A stretch of DNA of 37,190 nt from Acinetobacter sp. HR7 (GTDB lineage: Bacteria; Pseudomonadota; Gammaproteobacteria; Pseudomonadales; Moraxellaceae). The stretch lies in contig NZ_JPQO01000029.1 in assembly GCF_000773685.1 (NCBI RefSeq), forward strand, positions 1-37,190, read 5' to 3'. This document shows, one piece after another, positions 27,212-35,392 of this stretch. The number at the start of each line of letters is the position of its first letter. Within the stretch, counting starts at the first letter, position 1. A program made the translations under genes and the position numbers. A model generated the notes under the pieces. That model did no database searches. It was not told where the DNA came from and saw only the letters and a program-made list of their open reading frames with translations.

Positions 27212-27302
27212 GGCGGCAAGGATGCCGCCGCTAAACTGGGATATAGGGATATATCCTCAGTTTAGCAAAAGATTTTTGTTACTTTTCATCTTTGAAAAGT
27301 AA
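27212..27302. repeat. Three consecutive perfect hairpins
   Basis: Hairpin A: GGCGGCA / TGCCGCC (27212-27229), loop AGGA. Hairpin B starts at the next base: GCTAAACTG-GGATAT / ATATCC-T-CAGTTTAGC (27230-27266), 15 pairs with one bulge. Hairpin C: TTACTTTTC / GAAAAGTAA (27279-27302), loop ATCTTT. Only 12 bases separate B and C. They lie upstream of the EamA gene and beyond the hca terminator, and none has the usual terminator form. Confidence 0.6.
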
Positions 27303-27373
27303 GCCAAACCGACACAAAGCCATTTCAAATCCCAATGGAATGTGAGGTCATGACAGCACAATCTAACAGACAT

Positions 27374-27405
27374 AAAAAAGCAGACCCAAGTTGCCTAAGG
27401 TCTGC
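27374..27405 (-). terminator. Terminator of the hca operon
   Basis: Stem GCAGACC / GGTCTGC with a 12-base loop. On the minus strand it ends in six T, 18 bases after the hcaD stop. Confidence 0.8.
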
Positions 27406-27422
27406 CCTTTTGTAAACTGAGA

Positions 27423-28652
27423 TTATTTCACAAGTTTACGAAGATCCTGGCTAAGATCTAAATATTTATCTGCTTCAAAAGCTGCTTGCTTGCTGATCAG
27501 TTTTTTCAGGTGACGCATTTCTTTGGCAGCATTTACGGTAATACCGCCAACGATCACGCCATCAGTTACACCGAACAGCACAAATGATGATTCAGCACGC
27601 AATTCCGGATTGATTTCACCACGAACCTGCCATTCAGCAGCAGCCATATCACCTACGAACTGGTAGTTGATGTCGAGCTGATCTGTCCAGAACCATGCTG
27701 GGTTAGGTGTCGGATGCTCAACGCCCATCACGTGACGCGCAAAGATACCTGCTTGCAGGTTGGCATTTTCCCAAGTTTCAACACGACGGAATTCACCATC
27801 TGCGCGAAGCTGAGTTGCTACGTCACCAGCCGCATAGATGTCTGCATTTGAAGTCTGGCAGTTTTCGTTCACTTTAATCGCGAAATCCACATCCAGACCA
27901 GCTTCTACCGCTAGTTGCGCATTTGGCACGATACCGATACCGTAAATCACCGCATCGCCACGCAGCTCTTCGCCACCCTCAAGAGTCACCACAACTTCTT
28001 CACCGTCCAGCGCACAACCCGCAATTTTGGTGCTCAGGCGGATATCAATGCCTGCCAAACGTTGCTGTTCCAACAGGAACTCGCTTAGAACACGTGGAGA
28101 ACAACGACCCATGACCATCGGACCCATTTCGATCACAGTCACTTCACATTCTTTGTAACGTGCAGATGAAGCCAGCTCAAGACCAATCACGCCACCACCG
28201 ATTAAGATGATACGTTGACCTGGTTGCAGTACTGGCACCAGCGCTTGTGAATCTTCCAGGTTACGCAGGGTGTAAACGTGTTTGCCCAGCGCATCGAAGT
28301 TTGGCAGACGACGTGCTGCACCACCTGTGGCAAGCAACAGCTTGTCATAAGCAACAACGTCACCATTTTGAAGTTCAACCGTATGTGCTTCGGCGTTGAT
28401 TTTTTTCACGCCATTGCCACGGATGGTTTCCACACCAAGTTCCGCCAGTTTTTCTTCTGACAGGATTTCAATCTTGGTTTCTTCAGGTTTTAGAATCACG
28501 TCTTTTGACAGTGGTGGACGTTCATAAGGCAGATGTTTTTCATCACCAATCAGGATGATCTTGCCTTCATACTTGTTGCCACGAAGTTCTAAAATCGCGC
28601 TTGCACCTGCCTGGCCAGCACCTACAATTACGATGGTTTCGATGTTGCTCAT
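27423..28652 (-). CDS. hcaD: 3-phenylpropionate/cinnamate dioxygenase ferredoxin-NAD(+) reductase
   Basis: 409 residues, similar to E. coli HcaD. It passes electrons from NADH through FAD to the ferredoxin HcaC. The FAD-binding glycine motif is VIVGAGQAGASAILELRG near residue 8, with GDEKHLPYERPPLSK typical of aromatic dioxygenase reductases. The NAD-binding motif is ILIGGGVIGLELASSA near residue 150. The second FAD motif is NADIYAAGDVATQ near residue 270. It is the last gene of the operon, six bases after mhpB. Cytoplasmic. Confidence 0.93.
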   Translation of the reverse strand: MSNIETIVIVGAGQAGASAILELRGNKYEGKIILIGDEKHLPYERPPLSKDVILKPEETKIEILSEEKLAELGVETIRGNGVKKINAEAHTVELQNGDVVAYDKLLLATGGAARRLPNFDALGKHVYTLRNLEDSQALVPVLQPGQRIILIGGGVIGLELASSARYKECEVTVIEMGPMVMGRCSPRVLSEFLLEQQRLAGIDIRLSTKIAGCALDGEEVVVTLEGGEELRGDAVIYGIGIVPNAQLAVEAGLDVDFAIKVNENCQTSNADIYAAGDVATQLRADGEFRRVETWENANLQAGIFARHVMGVEHPTPNPAWFWTDQLDINYQFVGDMAAAEWQVRGEINPELRAESSFVLFGVTDGVIVGGITVNAAKEMRHLKKLISKQAAFEADKYLDLSQDLRKLVK

Positions 28653-28658
28653 TTGAAA

Positions 28659-29624
28659 TTAACCTTTTAACTCTGCAGATACGATGCCGAAGCCCGCAAT
28701 CCATTCACTGATATCTTCATAACAGTGCGTTGTCATTTCGTATTCGCCCATTTCGCTTAAAGCAGCAAAAGCAGCCATCCACGAACGAACTTCCTGACCA
28801 CCACGACCACCGTCACGGCGAATTTCAGCCTCAGTCATCGCTTCCAGTGCAGCGAAATCGGCATTCTTGAATTTTTCAAGCAATGCGATATCCCAGTCAC
28901 GGTTTAGTGGTACTGCAACAGAAGTATCCCCTGCTGCCAGTTTTTGGCCCACTGCGATGATTTTGGACTGACGCGCGTTACGTGCTTCAGAAGTCGGGTT
29001 ACGACCCGCAATCAGGAATTCTTCCACTTCTGGTGGTACAGAACCCATTTGTGGTGTTGGTGGATCATGAGAAAGACCGCCTGTACCCAGGACAAGTACA
29101 CGCTCATTTTCAAGGTTCAGAGATTTAATGAACTGGCCTACAGCACGACCTAAAGCGATGGTACGCTTGGTGGTCGGCATTGGTGCTGCAGCACCATTAA
29201 TGAAAACTGGGATCGTTGGATAACGATCAAGTTTGCCGTCGCACAGGAAGTGCAATGGCTGAGTCACACCATGGTCGGCTTGCATGCGATAAGAATATGC
29301 AACGTCCACACCTTCATCGAGTACACGGCGAACCAAAGCCAGTGCTTTGTCTTCTGGTACATCAATGTGGTCATTGTCTTTACCGTAGTCCCAGTCCCCT
29401 GCAGCTTTGGCGCGGATTCCCACACAGAAGCTTGGCATCAGGTCATAGAAGAAGCCATTGAAATGGTCAGGACCAAAAGTAATGATCAGGGTTGGGTCGT
29501 AAGCTTTTACTTCAGCCGCCAGTTTGGCAAAGGCGTCACGAACAACTTGTTCTTTACGCTTTTCCTGTGGTGAAGCAAATTCCATTAAAGGACTGTGCGA
29601 AGCACAAATGAGTTTAACGGCCAT
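28659..29624 (-). CDS. mhpB: 2,3-dihydroxyphenylpropionate/2,3-dihydroxycinnamate 1,2-dioxygenase
   Basis: 321 residues, class III (LigB-type) extradiol dioxygenase similar to E. coli MhpB. It opens the catechol ring of 2,3-dihydroxyphenylpropionate next to the hydroxyls, using Fe2+. Landmarks: LICASHSPLMEFA with the first metal-site histidine, FGPDHFNGFFYDLMPSFC, the catalytic histidine in YRMQADHGVTQPL and the second in GTGGLSHDPPTPQ; the end EWIAGFGIVSAELKG matches. It is placed between hcaB and hcaD, whereas in E. coli it belongs to the separate mhp operon. A 66-base gap with a hairpin separates it from hcaB. Confidence 0.93.
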   Translation of the reverse strand: MAVKLICASHSPLMEFASPQEKRKEQVVRDAFAKLAAEVKAYDPTLIITFGPDHFNGFFYDLMPSFCVGIRAKAAGDWDYGKDNDHIDVPEDKALALVRRVLDEGVDVAYSYRMQADHGVTQPLHFLCDGKLDRYPTIPVFINGAAAPMPTTKRTIALGRAVGQFIKSLNLENERVLVLGTGGLSHDPPTPQMGSVPPEVEEFLIAGRNPTSEARNARQSKIIAVGQKLAAGDTSVAVPLNRDWDIALLEKFKNADFAALEAMTEAEIRRDGGRGGQEVRSWMAAFAALSEMGEYEMTTHCYEDISEWIAGFGIVSAELKG

Positions 29625-29644
29625 GAGAGACTCCTTAAAAGGAA

Positions 29645-29665
29645 GGCAGCCAAGAACAGGCTGCC
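29645..29665 (-). promoter_or_regulatory. Intra-operon hairpin between hcaB and mhpB
   Basis: Perfect seven-base stem GGCAGCC / GGCTGCC with a seven-base loop in the only sizeable gap of the operon. No T-run follows, so a processing or stability element is more likely than a terminator. Confidence 0.45.
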
Positions 29666-29690
29666 GAAAAGTCCATTTCAGACTAGATTT

Positions 29691-30506
29691 TTATTCGTCA
29701 AAGAAACCTGCACGTGGTTGACGTAAACCACGAATTCCCAGACCACATTCTGCATTGATCAGAACGCCAGTCAGCGGACGGTTATTTTGACGAGATGCCA
29801 AGAGCACGTAGGAACCAGTCATGTCTTCAGGTTCAGGTAAGAAGTTCAGTGGCATGCCACGTGCGATTTTCTCAGGATCACGTGCATCCAGCAGGCCAAG
29901 ATTTTCCTGGCCCAGTGACGCAGCACCTTTGATATTCACATTCATACCTGACGGAGCAACCGCATTCACTCGTACTTTAGGCGCAAGCTCGTAGGCCAAT
30001 TCTTTCATAATGCCCACACCCGCATGCTTAGATGCAGTGTATACAGGGCCTCCGCCAGCGGAGTACAGTGCCGAATTAGACAAAGTAAATATGATAGAAC
30101 CTTCAGAAGCGATCAATGCATCCAGTGCAGCTTTCGCGCCTAGGATCAGAGATTTGGTATTGATGCCCATAATCTCATCAAAGGCTTTTTCCAGCTGCTC
30201 ACCAGAAGTATTGACGATATCTGCATAGTGATCCCAGATACCGGCATTACCTACGAAACAGTCGAGTTTACCGTAACGCTCTACAGTAGCTTGGACAGCA
30301 CGGACGTTGTCTTCATAGTTGGCCACATCACCGGCAATCGCAAGCACGCGGTCACCGAAATGTGCTTTCAGTGCATCGACTTTAGACTGTGAACGCTGAA
30401 GAACGGCCACTTGTGCACCCTCTTCCAGGAAACGTTCTACCAGTGCCCAACCGAGACCTGAACCACCACCTGTGATCAGTGCAACTTCGCCTTGTAGCCA
30501 ACCCAT
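29691..30506 (-). CDS. hcaB: cis-dihydrodiol dehydrogenase of the 3-phenylpropionate pathway
   Basis: 271 residues, the length of E. coli HcaB. It is a short-chain dehydrogenase/reductase that oxidises the cis-dihydrodiol of phenylpropionate or cinnamate to the 2,3-dihydroxy aromatic acid with NAD+. The cofactor motif is LITGGGSGLGWALVERF near residues 10-26, NAGIWD is the NNAG-type motif near residue 88, and the catalytic Tyr-Lys pair is in VYTASKHAG near residue 155. The gene starts three bases after the hcaC stop region. Confidence 0.93.
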   Translation of the reverse strand: MGWLQGEVALITGGGSGLGWALVERFLEEGAQVAVLQRSQSKVDALKAHFGDRVLAIAGDVANYEDNVRAVQATVERYGKLDCFVGNAGIWDHYADIVNTSGEQLEKAFDEIMGINTKSLILGAKAALDALIASEGSIIFTLSNSALYSAGGGPVYTASKHAGVGIMKELAYELAPKVRVNAVAPSGMNVNIKGAASLGQENLGLLDARDPEKIARGMPLNFLPEPEDMTGSYVLLASRQNNRPLTGVLINAECGLGIRGLRQPRAGFFDE

Positions 30507-30508
30507 GA

Positions 30509-30835
30509 TTACTCTCCTGCCATCTCTACATATAATGCGCCGTCTTCAACTACAACTGGGAATGTTTGAATTGGGTCAGTTGCTGGTAAGCAAAGTGCCT
30601 GACCGGTTTTCAAGCAGAAGCGAGCCGAATGAAGTGGGCATTCCACTGTACCATCGTCTTCCAGGTAGCCTTCAGACATAGAAGCATTACCGTGTGAGCA
30701 GCGGTCGTTCATTGCAAAGAATTCACCACCGTTGTTGAATACTGCCAGTGCATCGATACCGTTTACACCGCAGTCCACTTTCAACGCTTCGCCTTCGTCC
30801 AATTCGTCAACTTGGCAAACAAAAATCTTATTCAT
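30509..30835 (-). CDS. hcaC: 3-phenylpropionate/cinnamate dioxygenase ferredoxin subunit
   Basis: 108-residue Rieske-type [2Fe-2S] ferredoxin that carries electrons from HcaD to the HcaEF oxygenase. The cluster ligands are CSH in MNDRCSHGNASMSEG and CPLH in VECPLHSARFCLKTG. The ATG overlaps the hcaF stop codon (TAATG), which suggests translational coupling. Confidence 0.94.
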   Translation of the reverse strand: MNKIFVCQVDELDEGEALKVDCGVNGIDALAVFNNGGEFFAMNDRCSHGNASMSEGYLEDDGTVECPLHSARFCLKTGQALCLPATDPIQTFPVVVEDGALYVEMAGE

Positions 30836-31353
30836 TAGAAGAACACACTCAGGTTATGTGAGTTATAGGTAACTTGGTCAAGGGTGATCTTACGGTTGAA
30901 GATCTGGAAGCCCAGACCGCCTTCAACTTTGCGGATCTTGTCATGACGTTTACCACAGTAAATCGTAACGTCTTTCTCTTTTTGAGTACGGTACAGAAGA
31001 TATGTCACGTACACATCGTATTCGCCTTCCACTTCAGTTGGCTCAACAATCACGTTGCTCACCATGTGAGTAGTACGTGATGGAGGCTCTTCAGCCCAAG
31101 CCATACCAGTTTCCAGACGTGCAACACGACGTTCCAAAAGATCTTTCGTATCGTTGAATACCCAAGTTGTAGGTGGTTCAACTGAACGACGACGGTCACG
31201 GGTTTGAGCGTTTGGTGTAGTACGCAGGGTGTAAGAAATATCTTCAGCCAGCGTGTCTAACCATTCACGGAATTTCCAGTCATCAAGAAGCTTGGCTTCT
31301 TGATACAGGAACTGACTAATTTGGTGATGAAGTTCTAAGCTGATTTGACTCAT
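30835..31353 (-). CDS. hcaF: 3-phenylpropionate/cinnamate dioxygenase, small (beta) subunit
   Basis: 172 residues, the length of E. coli HcaF. The beta subunit is a cone-shaped NTF2-like fold that forms the alpha3-beta3 oxygenase with HcaE. Conserved blocks: [59 protein letters not shown] and the end [10 protein letters not shown]. Its ATG overlaps the hcaE stop by four bases (ATGA), which fits equal production of the two subunits. Confidence 0.95.
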   Translation of the reverse strand: MSQISLELHHQISQFLYQEAKLLDDWKFREWLDTLAEDISYTLRTTPNAQTRDRRRSVEPPTTWVFNDTKDLLERRVARLETGMAWAEEPPSRTTHMVSNVIVEPTEVEGEYDVYVTYLLYRTQKEKDVTIYCGKRHDKIRKVEGGLGFQIFNRKITLDQVTYNSHNLSVFF

Positions 31354-32717
31354 TTCATAAGCTCCTTCTCATATTCGTCAGCCGCTTTTTCAACGTCTTC
31401 CCATTTTTCATGAATCAGCAGGTCTGCCCAACGGCGGTACATACCACGTGCTGCAGTCTCAGAGAAAATGTAGTTGGTGATACCAGGGATACCATCTTCA
31501 CGTACTTTCTCGTTGCCTTTACCCATTTCCATGATCAAACGGTTTTGGCGAGCTTTGTAACCACGTAATACTTTTTGGATTTCGATCCAGTTCTCAGAGT
31601 CATCTTGCTCCAGGAAACCAGCAGGACCGAAAGCACGTGTTGCAGAACGTTCAAATGCTGCTTGAACGTCTTCTGGTGCGTCCGCATCACAGATACAAAA
31701 TGCCCAAACTTCAGTTTTGTTAGGACCACGTGGGTGCCATACACGAAGAGTCGCAGTACCGTTCAACCAAGACAGTGTCGGGAACATGGTGTTGTGACCA
31801 GCTAGACGCAGTGCACGAATTTCACCCAGACGTTCTTTCACTTCTTCATAAGTTTCACGGAAGTAGTTTGCAACTTCGCCATCTACCCAAACGTTAGCAT
31901 CTGGTTTTTCTGTGAAGAAGAAGCCTGAACCATGACCGCGTGAACCGTATTGGATCGCGTCTTTGGCAGTTTCCCAAACTGGACGAGCAGTTTGTGCAGC
32001 GCCTAATTTCTTAGATGATTCGTCGTCTGGTTTTGCACCCAGCACCTGAATCGCAGATGCGTGAGAGAACAGTGCGTGGTATTGGTCAGATGCGAACTGT
32101 TCAGCTGCGAATTTCCAGTTACAGTCGATTTCCCATTTGTGTACACCACCAACGATCACTGTACCGCCAGGACGACGATCAAGAACACCGTCCAGGTACC
32201 AAGCGATATCGCCCATGTATTCTTCTAGATCTGGAGTTGTTTCATCCCAGCATCCGAATACCAGGCCTTTGTAAGATTTAACACGGTTAACTTCTACCAG
32301 ACCCCATTGCTCTTTACATGCACCATGTGGGTAAGCACGATCTTCAAGCGGAATGTCTTTCAGAGAACCGTCAATACCGTATGACCAGCCGTGGTATGGG
32401 CAAGTGAATGCACGGGTATTACCACAGTCAGCGAAGCTTACACGCATAGAACGGTGACGGCATTGGTTTAAGAATGCTTTGATTGAGCCGTCTTTTTGAC
32501 GAGCCACGATGATTGGATCTTCACCCATGTAGGTGTTGAAGAAGTCACCGGCCTTAGGAATTTGGCTTTCATGGCAAAGGAATAACCATGTACGACCGAA
32601 GACACGTTCAAGTTCTAATTCGTAAATGTCAGGATCTGTATAGATAGATGGCGTGATACGTCCATTTTGTGCATCGACCAAAGCGTCGATTTCGCGCACA
32701 TCAATTTTTCCACTCAT
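31350..32717 (-). CDS. hcaE: 3-phenylpropionate/cinnamate dioxygenase, large (alpha) subunit
   Basis: 455 residues from ATG 32717 ([10 protein letters not shown]), with AGGAGAG eight bases upstream; the frame is open to 32747 but has no ribosome site. It is the catalytic subunit that adds O2 to the 2,3 positions of the aromatic ring. Rieske ligands: Cys86 and His88 in CRHRSM, Cys106 and His109 in CPYHGW. The mononuclear iron site is [11 protein letters not shown] near residues 204-214 with the aspartate in [13 protein letters not shown]. Similarity to E. coli HcaE runs along the full length ([28 protein letters not shown]). First gene of the operon. Confidence 0.96.
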   Translation of the reverse strand: MSGKIDVREIDALVDAQNGRITPSIYTDPDIYELELERVFGRTWLFLCHESQIPKAGDFFNTYMGEDPIIVARQKDGSIKAFLNQCRHRSMRVSFADCGNTRAFTCPYHGWSYGIDGSLKDIPLEDRAYPHGACKEQWGLVEVNRVKSYKGLVFGCWDETTPDLEEYMGDIAWYLDGVLDRRPGGTVIVGGVHKWEIDCNWKFAAEQFASDQYHALFSHASAIQVLGAKPDDESSKKLGAAQTARPVWETAKDAIQYGSRGHGSGFFFTEKPDANVWVDGEVANYFRETYEEVKERLGEIRALRLAGHNTMFPTLSWLNGTATLRVWHPRGPNKTEVWAFCICDADAPEDVQAAFERSATRAFGPAGFLEQDDSENWIEIQKVLRGYKARQNRLIMEMGKGNEKVREDGIPGITNYIFSETAARGMYRRWADLLIHEKWEDVEKAADEYEKELMK

Positions 32718-32922
32718 GAAAAGCTCTCCTGTGACCAATCGTGGCACAAAGTAATAGACTCAACTTTTCAACGATGATGGATTTTTGAGGGGATTTGAGG
32801 AAATATTTTTTTTGTTTTAACTAATAGATTTCATCAATTATTTGGGCTGCACTATTTTCTATTTAAGCACTTTTTTCACGACACATACATTTACTTTCTG
32901 AATATCAAAATAATCTTCACCA

Positions 32923-32961
32923 TATAGTTGTTTATAGACTATACTGCAAGAAAATTATAGT
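32923..32961. promoter_or_regulatory. LysR-type (HcaR) binding site candidate in the hcaE-hcaR intergenic region
   Basis: Three copies of one hexamer in alternating direction: TATAGT (32923-32928), ACTATA (32938-32943) and TATAGT (32956-32961). The first pair is a perfect interrupted dyad with a nine-base spacer; the last pair has a 12-base spacer. The third copy also resembles a -10 box for hcaR. LysR activators usually bind such a site between divergent promoters and repress their own gene. Confidence 0.5.
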
Positions 32962-32996
32962 AATACATTTTTTGGATTACTCGGCGGGCTAGTTAT

Positions 32997-33905
32997 ATGG
33001 AATTACGACATCTTCGTTACTTTATTACCGTTGCTGAAGAATTGAACTTCAGTAAGGCGGCTCTCAAACTTTACACGGCACAACCTTCTCTCAGTCAGCA
33101 AATCAAGGATTTGGAAGAAGATGTCGGTGTAAAACTGCTGCACCGCACCAAACGTAAAGTTGAACTCACCGAAGAAGGTGCCGTTTTCCTTGAGCAGGCA
33201 CGCCTAACTCTGGCACAGGCAGACAAAGCCATTGCCATGGCCCGTCAGGTCTCTCAGGCCAAGCAGCAGATGCTGCGGATCGGCTTTGTACCTGTGGCAG
33301 AAATGAAGATTTTCCCTTATGTGCTGCCAAATCTGCGTGTCCAGAATCCGGATCTGAAAATTGAGCTGCTCAGCTTAAACAACACTGAGCAGATGAAATT
33401 ATTGAAAAAAGGTGAGCTGGATCTGACTTTTACCCGTCATAACTTCAATAGCGACGAGATTGAAAGCCAGTTCGTGCTGCGTGAACCGCTGATTTTCATC
33501 CTTCCAAAAGATCATCCGTTGGCGAAATATGACCGTATTCCGGTAAAAGCACTGAATGGCATTGATTTTATTATTCCTTCTGCAGAACAGTCGCTGACCC
33601 TGCACAATGCCATCCTCGACTTTGCCAAAGCCCATGGTATCGAATTCAATATTGTGCAAAAAGCAGACAATATTCTGTTTAACATCAACTCGATCGGCAT
33701 TGGTTTGGGTTGTACCATCCTGCCAGGCTATATCGCACCACTGACCATGAATAACACCGTTATTCGACCTTTGGATGTAGAGCTGCCTTATCTGGACCTT
33801 TATGTCAGTTACCGCAAAGACAGCAAGTCTGTCGGCGTACAAAAATTCCTTGAATTACTGACACGTGTGTTCTATCTAGATATTAACCGCAACGAACAGG
33901 CCTAA
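32997..33905 (+). CDS. hcaR: HcaR-like LysR-family activator of the hca operon
   Basis: 302 residues. The N terminus MELRHLRYFITVAEELNFSK with LYTAQPSLSQQIKDLEEDVG is the LysR helix-turn-helix and is close to E. coli HcaR, as are IGFVPVAEMKIFPYVLP, the centre and IGIGLGCTILPGYI. E. coli HcaR activates hcaEFCBD when 3-phenylpropionate or cinnamate is present. The gene is divergent from hcaE with an inter-start distance of 279 bases, the classical LysR arrangement, and a matching dyad lies in between. ATG 32997 follows a GGCGGG stretch. A strong terminator follows. Confidence 0.9.
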   Translation: MELRHLRYFITVAEELNFSKAALKLYTAQPSLSQQIKDLEEDVGVKLLHRTKRKVELTEEGAVFLEQARLTLAQADKAIAMARQVSQAKQQMLRIGFVPVAEMKIFPYVLPNLRVQNPDLKIELLSLNNTEQMKLLKKGELDLTFTRHNFNSDEIESQFVLREPLIFILPKDHPLAKYDRIPVKALNGIDFIIPSAEQSLTLHNAILDFAKAHGIEFNIVQKADNILFNINSIGIGLGCTILPGYIAPLTMNNTVIRPLDVELPYLDLYVSYRKDSKSVGVQKFLELLTRVFYLDINRNEQA

Positions 33906-33924
33906 GCCTTTAGGCGAAGATCAG

Positions 33925-33959
33925 CGCGCTTTCTGAACCATTCAAAAGCGCGTTTTTTT
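33925..33959 (+). terminator. Terminator of hcaR
   Basis: Stem CGCGCTTT / AAAGCGCG with a 12-base loop and seven T, 20 bases after the hcaR stop. Confidence 0.85.
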
Positions 33960-34146
33960 ATTTTTCACGATTCAATTGAATATTTTTTAATCAAACATAT
34001 TTGCTCGGATTTCGTATCTGCCGTGCTTCTCGCAGCAATCACAGCATTAAAAAAAACTATTAATCTGACAAAATTGATCAATTATCACCCAAATACCCCC
34101 TACCATTTACAACTTAAGTCTAATACGGTTTTTTGGACTGAAATAA

Positions 34147-34167
34147 AGGATTTAGACGCCAAAAATA
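34147..34167 (+). repeat. Direct repeat copy 1 flanking the mhpC-like gene
   Basis: Begins AGGATTTAGAC and ends CAAAAATA; 19 of 21 bases equal those of the copy at 35368-35388. Origin unknown. Confidence 0.45.
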
Positions 34168-34250
34168 TTGTGTAAATTAGGTTTAAATCTAAATCAGGAT
34201 TGAATGAAAATCGTACGCATTTTAACTCCGGAATGACATCTTTTAGATAT

Positions 34251-34281
34251 AAAAAAAAGGATGACCGAAGCCATCCTTTTT
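34251..34281 (-). terminator. Terminator of the mhpC-like gene
   Basis: Stem AAAAAGGATG / CATCCTTTTT with an eight-base loop. On the minus strand it ends in eight T, 15 bases after the stop. Confidence 0.87.
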
Positions 34282-34295
34282 AGACGAGATACGAC

Positions 34296-35156
34296 TTATT
34301 TTACACCGCGAGCCGCCAGGTAATCTTTGATCACAGTGTTGAATTCTTCTGCTTTCTCAACTTGAGACCAGTGGCCACATTGACTGAAAATGTGCGCATC
34401 AGCATTTGGCACAATGTTCAGAATATCCCATGTACGAGAAACCGGAATGACCACATCCTGAGTACCGTGGATCAGCAGTACAGGCACAGTGATGTCTTTC
34501 ATTTTTTCGAAATCTAGTGGGAATTCGAAACGGTCACGGTCACGTGCGCCAACTACGTCCATCAGACGGTCAGAAGCATAGTCGTTTTTCGCAGAGTCAA
34601 AACGTACTTTTACCAACTCATCAGTGATCAGGTCTTTGTTCACCACGAACATAGAAAGAGTTTTCTTGATGCCTTCTTCAGTCAGAACAGGGTTTGCGTG
34701 TGCTTTCAGTGCAGCAGTCTGTTTTGCACCACCAGTACCCATCGATACAATACCCAGAACACGTTCAGGATAATCCAGTGCCATCTGGAATGCTAACCAG
34801 CCGCCCAGTGAGTTACCGACTAACCAGGTTTTCTCGATACCCAGTGCGTCCAGCGTACGAACTGCATGGTCAACCCAAGCACGGATACCGTAAGCAGTAC
34901 CAGGTGCAACAACAGTTTGACCATAACCAATGGTATCAATCGCGATACAACGCGCTTGCTCACCGATTGAAGGCAGGTTTAACCACCAGTTTGCAGCAGC
35001 AGATACACCAGTACCCGAACCGTGCAGGAATAGAATAGGTGTACCCTCACCCACTTCGTGGTAGTGAGTCAACTCACCTTCTGCAGTTTCAATCCATTTA
35101 TCTTCTAAGCCAAAGAATGGATCTGTTTTATAATCAGGGATTTGAACAGTACTCAT
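34296..35156 (-). CDS. mhpC: Alpha/beta hydrolase, MhpC-like meta-cleavage product hydrolase
   Basis: 286 residues, alpha/beta-hydrolase fold. The oxyanion motif is FLHGSGTG near residue 44. The catalytic triad is Ser in GNSLGG near residue 115, Asp in GTQDVVIP near 230 and His in CGHWSQVE near 260. MhpC and related enzymes cleave the C-C bond of the ring-opened product, giving 2-hydroxypenta-2,4-dienoate plus succinate or fumarate. Sequence between motifs differs noticeably from E. coli MhpC, so the name rests partly on context (mhpB, hca genes). GAGG lies eight bases before the ATG. It is transcribed alone from a promoter region rich in inverted repeats. Confidence 0.8.
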   Translation of the reverse strand: MSTVQIPDYKTDPFFGLEDKWIETAEGELTHYHEVGEGTPILFLHGSGTGVSAAANWWLNLPSIGEQARCIAIDTIGYGQTVVAPGTAYGIRAWVDHAVRTLDALGIEKTWLVGNSLGGWLAFQMALDYPERVLGIVSMGTGGAKQTAALKAHANPVLTEEGIKKTLSMFVVNKDLITDELVKVRFDSAKNDYASDRLMDVVGARDRDRFEFPLDFEKMKDITVPVLLIHGTQDVVIPVSRTWDILNIVPNADAHIFSQCGHWSQVEKAEEFNTVIKDYLAARGVK

Positions 35157-35213
35157 GTTGATTCCTCGTACAGTCTTTAGCTTGCGTGTCCATCTATTCA
35201 GAGGTCGACGTCA

Positions 35214-35275
35214 AGTTGACTCATTAAAAAATAACTTTTTACGCCCTTATATTAACCGCTCAGGGCGAGTCAACT
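35214..35275. promoter_or_regulatory. Nested inverted repeats in the mhpC-like promoter region
   Basis: Outer arms AGTTGACTC (35214-35222) and GAGTCAACT (35267-35275) are perfect nine-base complements; inner arms CGCCCT (35242-35247) and AGGGCG (35262-35267) lie inside. They occupy 58-119 bases before the hydrolase start. Confidence 0.4.
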
Positions 35276-35297
35276 GATACAAAATTACGATTGCATA

Positions 35298-35312
35298 CTA
35301 TAAAAAACTTAT
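35298..35312 (-). promoter_or_regulatory. Motif shared with the hcaE-hcaR intergenic region
   Basis: On the minus strand ATAAGTTTTTTATAG, like ATAGTTGTTTATAG at 32924-32937 with one insertion and one change. It may be a second HcaR site, but the sequence is AT-rich and chance cannot be excluded. Confidence 0.25.
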
Positions 35313-35367
35313 AATTTAAATTATTGTTTTATATGAATATTTAACAAATAAAACCTTATAAAAACTC

Positions 35368-35388
35368 AGGATTTAGACAGCAAAAATA
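35368..35388 (+). repeat. Direct repeat copy 2 flanking the mhpC-like gene
   Basis: Begins AGGATTTAGAC and ends CAAAAATA; partner of 34147-34167, 1221 bases away in the same direction. Confidence 0.45.
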
Positions 35389-35392
35389 CAAC

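Larger units (their letters stand above)
33906..34295. other. Intergenic region between converging hcaR and mhpC-like genes
   Basis: 390 bases with no gene. It holds the hcaR terminator, the mhpC-side terminator and, between them, AT-rich sequence with one copy (34147-34167) of a 21-bp direct repeat whose partner lies at 35368-35388 on the other side of the hydrolase gene. Confidence 0.6.
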
